This document shows positions 1 to 5,004 of a stretch of DNA of 7,702 bases, piece by piece. How positions within the stretch are numbered: position 1 is the stretch's first letter; every line of letters begins with the position of its first letter. The stretch is from the NCBI GenBank assembly GCA_002306975.1, contig DBTI01000033.1, positions 1 to 7,702 of the forward strand. The letters run 5' to 3'. The translations under genes were made by a program, and so were the position numbers. Under the pieces are notes generated by a model. The model had not been told where the DNA came from and made no database searches. It saw nothing but the letters and a program-made list of their open reading frames with translations. The DNA is from Ruminococcaceae bacterium UBA1320. Lineage in GTDB: Bacteria > Bacillota > Clostridia > Oscillospirales > Ethanoligenentaceae.

Positions 1-28
1 AAAGCGTCCGGAAACGGGCGCTTTTACT
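1..28 (+). terminator. Rho-independent terminator of an upstream gene
   Basis: Bases 1-10 pair with 15-24 (ten base pairs including one T-G) around a GAAA tetraloop at 11-14, and a T-run follows at 22-25. This is a classical intrinsic terminator. It ends a transcript that begins left of the window, probably the phage structural genes. Only 30 bases separate it from the next start codon and no promoter is evident in them, so the lysis genes may depend on read-through. Confidence 0.8.
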
Positions 29-54
29 TTACAGATTTTTAGGGAAGTGGTGAA

Positions 55-360
55 ATGCCAAGCTGGATAAATACGGCGATAGGGGCGCTTGCAACGGCGT
101 TTGTTGGAGTAATTATTGCGTCTTTTAAAAATATCTGGCGCAAGCAAAAGGCTGAGAATGAGGGATTACAGGCGCTGCTTCACGACCGTATTTTTTCGAT
201 ATGCGGTGATTGTGAAAATAAAGGATATGCGACTATTGAAGAAAAACGTAACCTTCAATATCTTTATGACCCATATCACGCACTCGGCGGCAATGGGACG
301 GGAACAAATTATTATAAGCAAACACTGAATATGCCGGATAAACCGGCGGAAAGAGGTTGA
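55..360 (+). CDS. Small phage membrane protein, holin-like
   Basis: This 101-residue protein has one hydrophobic segment at about residues 5-24 (ALATAFVGVIIASF), then a short basic stretch and a soluble tail. The tail carries GLQALLHDRIF, a CxxC-like pair near residue 50, and YHALGGNGTG. From memory, the 'L-DRI...Y--YHALGGNGT' pattern recurs in small proteins beside the holin and lysin genes of Firmicutes phages; they are usually annotated as hypothetical or holin-like. The ATG at 55 follows the purine-rich stretch AGGGAAGTGG at 41-50. The gene sits five bases before the CHAP hydrolase, which supports a role in lysis, probably as a membrane-anchored holin or its helper. A true holin activity is inference. 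Its last codons overlap the first copy of the 25-bp repeat at 334-358. Confidence 0.8.
   Translation: MPSWINTAIGALATAFVGVIIASFKNIWRKQKAENEGLQALLHDRIFSICGDCENKGYATIEEKRNLQYLYDPYHALGGNGTGTNYYKQTLNMPDKPAERG
334..358 (+). repeat. 25-bp direct repeat, copy 1 (hairpin plus ribosome binding site)
   Basis: Matches 826-850 at 23 of 25 bases. It contains CCGG-ATAAA-CCGG, able to form a 4-bp stem, followed three bases later by the AAAGAGG ribosome binding site that serves the ATG at 366. Here it also encodes the end of the preceding protein, PDKPAERG and stop. Confidence 0.85.
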
Positions 361-365
361 TTAAT

Positions 366-809
366 ATGACGACATCACCGGACAACAGCATAGGAAAGGT
401 CTTGGCAAACGTAAGCAGCCCCGAATTTACAGCCGCAGGCGGCAACAGGTTTCCACACGGTGAATGCACATGGTATTGCGCAGGTGAGGCAAAAAGAAAG
501 TACAAAATAAACCTGTGCGACTTACTTCCTGCCCCGGCCAACGGCGGGGACTGGTACAGCAAAATTAAGACTACATCAAAAGTGACAAAGTTACCGCCAA
601 CATCCGCGCCCGTGACGGACAGCATTGCTTCATTTGCGCACGGAGAATGCGGACATGTTGTCTTCATCGAAGCCGTTCGCCCGGGATGGGTATACTTTAC
701 CGAATACAATTGGGATCAGTCCAAAAACGGAAAACTGCAAAAATGCGCGGTGAAAGATCTCCCCACGTTGCATGGTTGCAAGCTCAACGGCTACATAATT
801 ATTCGTTAA
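366..809 (+). CDS. CHAP-domain peptidoglycan hydrolase (phage endolysin)
   Basis: This 147-residue protein is essentially one CHAP domain, the cysteine/histidine-dependent amidohydrolase/peptidase fold that cuts amide or peptide bonds in peptidoglycan. The nucleophile is most likely Cys34 in HGECTWYCAG; the general base is His97 in CGHVVFIE. Glu102 and Asn115 (in TEYNW) are candidates for the remaining active-site residue. No signal peptide or wall-binding domain is visible, so export would depend on the neighbouring holin genes. It is short for an endolysin, many of which add a binding module. The start at 366 is preferred because AAAGAGG (350-356) lies nine bases upstream; an in-frame TTG at 357 overlaps the previous stop and sits directly on that site. 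The gene is bracketed by the 25-bp repeats, which suggests it is an exchangeable cassette. Exact bond specificity cannot be told. Confidence 0.88.
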   Translation: MTTSPDNSIGKVLANVSSPEFTAAGGNRFPHGECTWYCAGEAKRKYKINLCDLLPAPANGGDWYSKIKTTSKVTKLPPTSAPVTDSIASFAHGECGHVVFIEAVRPGWVYFTEYNWDQSKNGKLQKCAVKDLPTLHGCKLNGYIIIR

Positions 810-825
810 AAATTTTTTACAACAG

Positions 826-850
826 CCGGATCATCCGGCGGAAAGAGGTT
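826..850 (+). repeat. 25-bp direct repeat, copy 2 (hairpin plus ribosome binding site)
   Basis: Second copy of 334-358, starting 492 bases downstream. CCGGATCATCCGG (826-838) is an odd-centred perfect palindrome, placed three bases before AAAGAGG, the ribosome binding site of the holin gene at 856. In the frame matching copy 1 it reads PDHPAERG then stop, almost the same C-terminal peptide as the 55-360 protein, although no intact gene ends here. Confidence 0.85.
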
Positions 851-855
851 AATTC

Positions 856-1599
856 ATGAAAACAGCAGATGTATTTAATGTAATCCTTCAATCAGGTCTT
901 CTTGGCGTTCTTCTTGGTCTTGTTGTGAGCGGGGTCAAATGTGCGAAAACGTACATAGACACCAAAACCGCAGAGTCAGCGTCGAAAATCAAAGATACTA
1001 ACATCAACAACGCAGTAAACATTTCTGAAAATTGTGTCAGTACCGTTGTGCTTGAAATGGCTCAGACGGTCGTTGATGATCTGAAAGCAAAATCAGCAGA
1101 TGGAAAGCTGTCGCCTGATGAAATTCAGCAAATAAAGTCAGATGCAATTAATAAAGTACAGACACTAATTTCAACAGATGTTTATAACACACTTGGCTCA
1201 GTGTTCGGTGATGCGAACGCGTGGATCAAAAGCAAAATTGAAGCCGCAGTTAAGGAACTGAAAGCAAACACAACACCTGTTTTGCAGTCAACTGCAATAG
1301 CTCCGTATCTGTCGCAAACCGCAAGCGAAGTTCCGGCGGCTGAACCTGATCTCGAAGGTGAAGCAATTGAAACACCCCAATCTACTGATACAACTGTCGC
1401 CTCACCCGAGCAGGATGAAAGAGCAGTTGAGGCGGCAAATGATACTCCTGTATCAGATGCATGCACTCAGTCGGCCGCAGAAGACAGCCCACAGCGCAAT
1501 ATCACTATTAATATAGTAGCGCCGGCAAACACAACACCTTCAGAGATTGCAAAGCAGATTTCTGAATCACTTAAACAGGTAACTTCTCAGGCACAGTAA
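856..1599 (+). CDS. Phage holin, LLH family, with long acidic C-terminal tail
   Basis: The 247-residue product has an N-terminal membrane helix at about residues 8-28, then a helical charged region and KLSPDEIQQIKSDAINKVQ with a following WIKSKIEAAVKELK. This order (one N-terminal helix, then a long amphipathic region ending in an '-IxxxIExAVxxLK' motif) is that of holins related to Lactobacillus phage LL-H. Such proteins control the timing of membrane permeabilisation for the endolysin, here probably the CHAP protein upstream. About 110 extra residues follow the recognisable part: a low-complexity stretch rich in Ala, Thr, Ser, Pro and Glu (about 138-213) and a final NITINIVAPANTTPSEIAKQ-type strand-helix element. 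The ATG has AAAGAGG upstream. The strong terminator at 1645 closes the cassette. Confidence 0.8.
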   Translation: MKTADVFNVILQSGLLGVLLGLVVSGVKCAKTYIDTKTAESASKIKDTNINNAVNISENCVSTVVLEMAQTVVDDLKAKSADGKLSPDEIQQIKSDAINKVQTLISTDVYNTLGSVFGDANAWIKSKIEAAVKELKANTTPVLQSTAIAPYLSQTASEVPAAEPDLEGEAIETPQSTDTTVASPEQDERAVEAANDTPVSDACTQSAAEDSPQRNITINIVAPANTTPSEIAKQISESLKQVTSQAQ

Positions 1600-1644
1600 A
1601 TTTATATAAAACATCTTTGTAAAGTGAAAGTATATCTTCAAAAA

Positions 1645-1685
1645 GCCCGCCGCAATTTTCAACAAAGCGGCGGGCAATTTTATTA
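1645..1685 (+). terminator. Rho-independent terminator after the lysis cassette
   Basis: GCCCGCCGC (1645-1653) pairs perfectly with GCGGCGGGC (1667-1675) across a 13-base loop, followed by AATTTTATT. This is a GC-rich nine-pair stem with a T-rich tail. It ends the lysis transcript 22 bases before the methyltransferase start codon, which leaves no room for a full promoter in between. Confidence 0.9.
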
Positions 1686-1707
1686 AAATATCAGGAGTGT
1701 GTTATTT

Positions 1708-2466
1708 ATGGATTCATTTATTTCATGGGTAGGCGGCAAACGCCTTTTACGCAAAAAAATCATTTCCTTATTTCCGGCCGAGGGCGTTGAGAGGTATATT
1801 GAGGTATTCGGCGGTGCTGGCTGGATTCTATTCGGTAAAGACAAACACGCGGGTTTTGAAATCTATAACGATATTAATAGTGATCTGGTTAACCTTTTCC
1901 GTGTTGTCAAATTTCACAGCGGTGAGCTGCGGCGCGAGTTGTACCTTACGCTAAACGCCCGGGAAAACTTCAATGATTTTCGATCACAGATGAAGGCGCA
2001 GGGATTGACCGATATTCAGCGGGCGGCGCGCTTCTTCATATTAATAAAAACGTCTTACGGTTCCGACCGTCACTCCTTCGGCTGCATCCGCAAGAACATG
2101 GCCAAGATTACCGAATATATTGAAAAAGTAAGTGAGCGGCTTAACACGGTAATGGTCGAAAATAAATCATACGATGCTTTAATTAAGCTATATGACAAGC
2201 CTGCAGCGCTGTTCTATTTAGATCCGCCTTATCATGGCACCGAAAAATATTATGATAACAAGTTTACCGACGCCGACCATAAAAAGCTTTGTGAAATTCT
2301 CAAGCAGATTCAAGGCCGCTTTATTCTTTCCTATAACGATGATGATTTTATCCGGGATCTGTATAAGAATTTCACTATCATAGAAGCCTCCCGGTCGAGC
2401 AACCTCATGCAGCGATATGCTGAAGGTCAGAAAAAATTCAAGGAACTTATAATCAAAAATTTCTAA
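1708..2466 (+). CDS. D12-class DNA N6-adenine methyltransferase (Dam-like), orphan
   Basis: This 252-residue protein has the signatures of the D12/Dam family of adenine methyltransferases, which move a methyl group from S-adenosylmethionine to adenine N6. SWVGGKR is at residues 6-12. The S-adenosylmethionine motif I VFGGAGW is at 33-39, NDIN (acidic cofactor-ribose contact region) at 54-57, the catalytic DPPY at 172-175, and FILSYND at 205-211. The length is close to the usual for the family. The ATG at 1708 is preferred over the in-frame GTG at 1699 because AGGAG at 1693-1697 is correctly spaced only for the ATG. No restriction enzyme gene is adjacent, so it is probably an orphan phage methyltransferase that protects phage DNA or affects gene expression. 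GATC is a common target of the family, but the specificity here is unknown. No promoter fits between it and the preceding terminator. Confidence 0.93.
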   Translation: MDSFISWVGGKRLLRKKIISLFPAEGVERYIEVFGGAGWILFGKDKHAGFEIYNDINSDLVNLFRVVKFHSGELRRELYLTLNARENFNDFRSQMKAQGLTDIQRAARFFILIKTSYGSDRHSFGCIRKNMAKITEYIEKVSERLNTVMVENKSYDALIKLYDKPAALFYLDPPYHGTEKYYDNKFTDADHKKLCEILKQIQGRFILSYNDDDFIRDLYKNFTIIEASRSSNLMQRYAEGQKKFKELIIKNF

Positions 2467-2468
2467 GT

Positions 2469-2521
2469 GTTATTTTTTTAGAATGCAAATCACGTAATCC
2501 GTTGCATTTTCACAAAATAAC
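2469..2521. other. Long interrupted inverted repeat over the regulator promoter
   Basis: GTTATTTT (2469-2476) matches AAAATAAC (2514-2521), and AATGCAA (2482-2488) matches TTGCATT (2502-2508). The two pairs of arms are separated by equal five-base spacers and share a 13-base centre. The right inner arm covers the predicted -35 box of the regulator gene. It could be an operator dyad, or a weak terminator for the methyltransferase; no T-tract follows it on the + strand. Confidence 0.6.
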
Positions 2522-2530
2522 ATTTACTAT
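2502..2530 (+). promoter_or_regulatory. Sigma-A type promoter of the HTH regulator
   Basis: TTGCAT at 2502-2507 and TACTAT at 2525-2530 are separated by 17 bases, a good fit to the housekeeping consensus. Transcription would begin near 2537, about 38 bases before the ATG at 2575. Confidence 0.6.
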
Positions 2531-2531
2531 A

Positions 2532-2564
2532 ACGATTCGTGTTAGAATATCCCCGATAAGGGGG
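2532..2564 (+). promoter_or_regulatory. Candidate operator and masked ribosome binding site
   Basis: ACGATTCGT (2532-2540) is an odd-centred perfect dyad lying immediately after the -10 box, a usual place for an autorepressor operator. Further on, CCCC (2551-2554) can pair with GGGG of the ribosome binding site AAGGGGG (2558-2564) over a five-base GATAA loop, which would partly hide the site. Both roles are inferred from position only. Confidence 0.4.
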
Positions 2565-2574
2565 AATAATAACA

Positions 2575-2784
2575 ATGATTCGAATATACTTATCACGGTT
2601 GCTTGGCGAACGCCGCATGACACAAAAAGAGCTGGCTATAAAAACAGGAATTAGGCCGACAACCATCAGCGAATATTACCATGAACTGATTGAACGCGTG
2701 AACCTTGAGCACCTTGATAAAATCTGTGAGGTGCTTGATTGCAAGTTGACCGATTTAATGAATTATGTGCCAGATGATAAATGA
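2575..2784 (+). CDS. Small Cro/CI-family (XRE) HTH transcriptional regulator
   Basis: The 69-residue protein is a single helix-turn-helix domain. RRMTQKELAIKTGIRPTTIS (about 13-32) gives helices 2 and 3, with the usual Gln-Lys-Glu-Leu and Thr-Ile-Ser positions. A helix from LEHLDKICEVLDCKLTDLM (44-62) completes the five-helix fold. This compact form is common for Cro-like phage regulators and binds DNA as a dimer. The start follows AAGGGGG with ten bases of spacing. The gene has its own promoter and is closed by a very strong hairpin, so it is a single-gene unit. The dyads around its promoter suggest autoregulation. It might also influence the neighbouring methyltransferase or cargo gene, but that is inference. 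Confidence 0.9.
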   Translation: MIRIYLSRLLGERRMTQKELAIKTGIRPTTISEYYHELIERVNLEHLDKICEVLDCKLTDLMNYVPDDK

Positions 2785-2788
2785 TAGT

Positions 2789-2840
2789 AAAAATGTTCTG
2801 TTATCTTTCCACGAAAGTGAAAAGATAGCAGAACATTTTT
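2789..2840 (+). terminator. Strong 20-bp hairpin terminator after the HTH gene
   Basis: Bases 2789-2808 pair with 2821-2840 with a single T-G wobble. Inside are a C-A mismatch, a further CAC/GTG stem and a GAAA tetraloop (2813-2816). The A-run at the 5' base and T-run at the 3' base make it potentially bidirectional. Confidence 0.92.
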
Positions 2841-2841
2841 G

Positions 2842-2870
2842 TTGCCTTATAGATGATTTGGTAATATAAT
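2842..2870 (+). promoter_or_regulatory. Sigma-A type promoter of the membrane-protein gene
   Basis: TTGCCT (2842-2847), a 17-base spacer, then a perfect TATAAT (2865-2870). It begins two bases after the preceding terminator. The in-frame ATG at 2869 lies inside the -10 box and so cannot be on the transcript; this places translation at the ATG of 2905. Confidence 0.8.
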
Positions 2871-2904
2871 GTATAATTATATTGAATTAAAGGGGCAGTA
2901 TTAT

Positions 2905-3447
2905 ATGGACAATGAAGGTAAAGACAAAAAAATCAGGATTGAAAAATGTATAAAAGAAATTAAAAGGCATTACCGTGCAGAGAATAAGTGGAAAAAAGGG
3001 AGTAAAATATCACTAATAAAAAATTTAAAATCCGAAATCACCCGATTTTATAAAGAAAATAAAATTGATTCAAATGATTTACTTGAAAGATATGGTGAGA
3101 TTAATTTTTTTCTTAAATATTCAAATAATATCACCTTTACATTAATGTGGGGAATTATAGTTTCTTTTGTAACAACCGTAACTACTTCACTGGCCAGTTA
3201 CAATTTTTTTTCGAATATGAAAAAAAATCTACCGATATATGAATATATCCTATTTGCATTAGTGCTAATGGTAGCAATTTTTGTTGCTGTTATATTGCCA
3301 TGTATTTTGGTTTGCTTTGCTTGTTTTTTTGCCTCCTATAGTTTATTTTCAAATATTACAGAGCAAGATTTGTTGAATTTTGAAAAAGAACTAATACATG
3401 AAAAGTTAGAAAAAGAGTATGAATATAATATTAACTCTAATGTATAA
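2905..3447 (+). CDS. Uncharacterised AT-rich two-helix membrane protein (phage cargo)
   Basis: I do not recognise this 180-residue protein. Residues 1-70 are strongly charged and Lys-rich (KDKKIRIEKCIKEIKRHYR) and predicted helical and cytoplasmic. A first membrane segment is at about 76-99 (TFTLMWGIIVSFVTTVTTSL). A short loop with MKKN precedes a long hydrophobic segment at about 113-147, containing several Cys and Phe. The tail (150-180) is acidic and helical. Both ends are probably cytoplasmic. The start at 2905 has AAAGGGG nine bases upstream and lies downstream of the promoter. Its codons are far richer in A and T than those of every neighbour, it has its own promoter, and it is the last gene before the integration junction. 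These are features of a lysogenic-conversion or phage-defence cargo gene, but its function is unknown. No terminator follows it before the junction. Confidence 0.75.
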   Translation: MDNEGKDKKIRIEKCIKEIKRHYRAENKWKKGSKISLIKNLKSEITRFYKENKIDSNDLLERYGEINFFLKYSNNITFTLMWGIIVSFVTTVTTSLASYNFFSNMKKNLPIYEYILFALVLMVAIFVAVILPCILVCFACFFASYSLFSNITEQDLLNFEKELIHEKLEKEYEYNINSNV

Positions 3448-3465
3448 CATGCACAATCTTACGAT
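3445..3465. other. Probable integration junction (att-type site) within a host gene
   Basis: The stop codon of the AT-rich cargo gene (3445-3447) is followed at once by sequence reading in frame as the interior of an unrelated conserved gene, which lacks its beginning. Base composition changes sharply at the same point. This is what a recombined attachment site looks like where an element has inserted into a gene. The exact core cannot be fixed without the other end of the element or an empty site. Confidence 0.6.
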
Positions 3466-4203
3466 AAAGACTGCCTTGAGGATCTGAGGGTATATTTCAA
3501 TGATGAAAATCAAACGATTGTTAACAATGCTTTTGCAGTAAAGAGCCGCAGTGCGGAGCTTGCAAACATTTTTGTGGATGTAGAACCAGTGCAGTTTAAC
3601 CGTGGATTTTATTCAGTAGACATAACCTGCTGCTTTGATGTGTCGGTCGAGGTTTTTGACAGACCATGCGGCAGAACAGGCAGAAAACCATGCATTGTCT
3701 CCGGTATCGCGGTCTTTAATAAAAGAGTTATACTCTTTGGCAGCGAAGGCAGTGTAAAAGTATTTACATCAGACAGTGAAGACGGGAATGGTTCAAGAGA
3801 ATCTGACGATCTGCCAAAGGCAGTTGTCGAAGCAGTTGACCCTGTATTCCTCGCAGCCAGACTAGTCGATGCTGATTGCCCGGTTGATGGCACTCAGGTT
3901 CCTGAAATGTTCTCAGAGAAGCTTGAGGGCAGCCTCGGCTGTGTGGTTCCTCTCAAGCTTGTTCTTGTTACACTCGGTCTTTTCTCAATTGTTAAACTTG
4001 AGCGCAATGTCCAGATGCTTATTCCTGCTTATGATTTCTGCATCCCTGATAAGGAATGTATCTCGTCGAGTAACAATGATCCTTGCGATCTCTTTAAGAA
4101 CATCAAATTCCCGATCAACCAGTTCTTCCCGCCACGTTTTGCTGATGGAATCAGCCCTGCAAACGCACCAGATTGCGGTTGCGGAGAAAACCGCGATCGT
4201 TAA
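3448..4203 (+). pseudogene. 3' part of a conserved Cys-rich clostridial protein gene, 5' end missing
   Basis: An open frame of 251 codons runs from 3448 to the stop at 4201-4203. It has no Met codon before the MFSEKL of about codon 154; the only early alternative is a GTG at 3574, with no convincing ribosome binding site. The first codons already read YDKDCLEDLRVYF, typical of a protein interior. Other blocks are RVILFGSEGSVKVF, KLERNVQMLIPAYDFCIPDK and NDPCDLFKNIKFPINQFFPP. From memory, these blocks belong to a widespread Clostridia family of unknown function, around 300 residues long, so perhaps 50 residues are lost. It has scattered Cys residues and no membrane segment. The missing head is best explained by integration of the element; the other fragment should lie at its far end, and excision would restore the gene. 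The strong terminator at 4225 is presumably its own. Confidence 0.72.
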
Positions 4204-4224
4204 GTTGTTTTACGGCCTGCCAAA

Positions 4225-4266
4225 AAAGGAGCTGTTGCAGAACTTTCGTTCTGCAACAGCTCCTTT
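4225..4266 (+). terminator. Perfect 18-bp hairpin terminator
   Basis: Bases 4225-4242 pair without mismatch with 4249-4266 around CTTTCG, whose C and G can add one more pair. It starts 22 bases after the stop of the truncated gene. The downstream T-tract is poor (TTTGCCTTGTTG), but the A-run at 4222-4227 gives a T-run on the opposite strand. Confidence 0.85.
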
Positions 4267-4317
4267 GCCTTGTTGAAAATTAGAAATAATTGATTTAATA
4301 TAATTATGTGAGATTAT

Positions 4318-4347
4318 TGTAACACTTTTAACCCGCCAGTTGTCTTA
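4318..4347 (+). promoter_or_regulatory. ECF-type promoter candidate before the sigma-factor gene
   Basis: TGTAAC (4318-4323) followed 17 bases later by TGTCTTA (4341-4347) resembles the TGAAAC / CGTC promoters read by Firmicutes ECF sigma factors. It lies about 55 bases before the start codon, where an autoregulatory promoter is expected. A TATAAT at 4299-4304 lacks a well-spaced -35 box. Confidence 0.5.
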
Positions 4348-4402
4348 TAGTCAAGCGGCCGCAATTAACGTTTTTTTGTAACTTATAGTGATCAGGACAG
4401 TG

Positions 4403-4993
4403 ATGTGTATTATGGAACATGCAGACAGTTTCGGTACAGGCGATTTGAGTGGAAACTGTGAAAAGTCGATATATAAAGTCGCAGACGGTGATATTTCCGA
4501 ACTCACGCAGATTTACGGATGTTTTAAGAGACCCGTCTTTTTAATCGCATACTCAATTGTGAAGGACTACGCCCTCGCTGAGGACGTGATGCAGGAAACA
4601 TTTTTACGTGTCAGTGAAAAAGCCTCAACCTACCGCGGTGGAAATTCTAAATCATGGGTGCTGGAAATTGCCCGCAATATTGCGCTCAACTGCGTGAAAA
4701 AACGCAACTGGGAGACAATTAGCGCCGATGAGTCTGAAAGCATGTCGCCGAGCGTAGAGGATGCGGCGGTGGCAGAAGCCGATTTTACACGCGCCATAAC
4801 GGTACTTGATGAGGTGGAGCGCAGCATCGTAATCCTGCATCTTGCAGGTTCGCTCAAACATACCGAGATTGCCCACATACTCGGTATTATGCCAGGTGAT
4901 GTGCGTATCAGATACTTTCGAGCACTCAAAAAGCTAAAGGCCTACTACAGGTTCGACAGTTTTGGCAAACACGGTAACCGTATCAATGAGTAA
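4403..4993 (+). CDS. ECF-type RNA polymerase sigma factor
   Basis: The 196-residue product has the two-domain layout of extracytoplasmic-function sigma factors. Region 2 is at about residues 30-100, with DYALAEDVMQETFLRV as the core-binding part and a region that opens and reads the -10 element. A variable acidic linker follows at about 105-128. Region 4 is at about 131-181 (LDEVERSIVILHLAGSLKHTEIAHILGI), whose helix-turn-helix reads the -35 element. It directs RNA polymerase to stress genes, probably envelope-related. The ATG at 4403 has AGGA five bases upstream; GTG at 4388 and ATG at 4412 are alternatives. The gene downstream, 11 bases away, encodes a membrane protein likely to control it. 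A matching ECF-type promoter upstream suggests autoregulation. Confidence 0.92.
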   Translation: MCIMEHADSFGTGDLSGNCEKSIYKVADGDISELTQIYGCFKRPVFLIAYSIVKDYALAEDVMQETFLRVSEKASTYRGGNSKSWVLEIARNIALNCVKKRNWETISADESESMSPSVEDAAVAEADFTRAITVLDEVERSIVILHLAGSLKHTEIAHILGIMPGDVRIRYFRALKKLKAYYRFDSFGKHGNRINE

Positions 4994-4998
4994 GGAGG
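4991..4998 (+). promoter_or_regulatory. Ribosome binding site TAAGGAGG overlapping the sigma-gene stop
   Basis: The stop codon of the sigma gene (4991-4993) forms the first three bases of a near-perfect Shine-Dalgarno sequence, six bases before the ATG at 5005. This indicates coupled, high-level translation of the second gene. Confidence 0.8.
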
Positions 4999-5004
4999 AT
5001 TTTT

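Noticed and set aside
233..709. 158-codon open frame on the minus strand
   Set aside because: It lies antisense to the well-supported small membrane protein and CHAP genes and has no recognisable motifs.
1699..1707. GTG start for the methyltransferase
   Set aside because: The AGGAG site directly abuts it and is properly spaced only for the ATG at 1708.
2869..2904. Upstream start for the AT-rich membrane gene (adds MYNYIELKGQYY)
   Set aside because: The ATG is inside the perfect TATAAT box, so it would not be transcribed; the ATG at 2905 has a good ribosome binding site.
1708..3447. Restriction-modification system (methyltransferase plus neighbouring gene)
   Set aside because: Neither the 69-residue HTH protein nor the membrane protein shows nuclease motifs, and each has its own promoter or terminator.
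2575..3447. Toxin-antitoxin operon made of the HTH gene and the membrane protein
   Set aside because: A very strong terminator and a separate promoter lie between them, so they are not co-transcribed as such pairs usually are.
3574..4203. Truncated gene as an intact gene starting at GTG 3574
   Set aside because: Conserved-looking coding sequence continues in frame upstream to 3448, and no proper ribosome binding site precedes the GTG.
4355..4362. GCGGCCGC palindrome before the sigma gene
   Set aside because: An isolated 8-base palindrome with no further supporting symmetry; likely chance.
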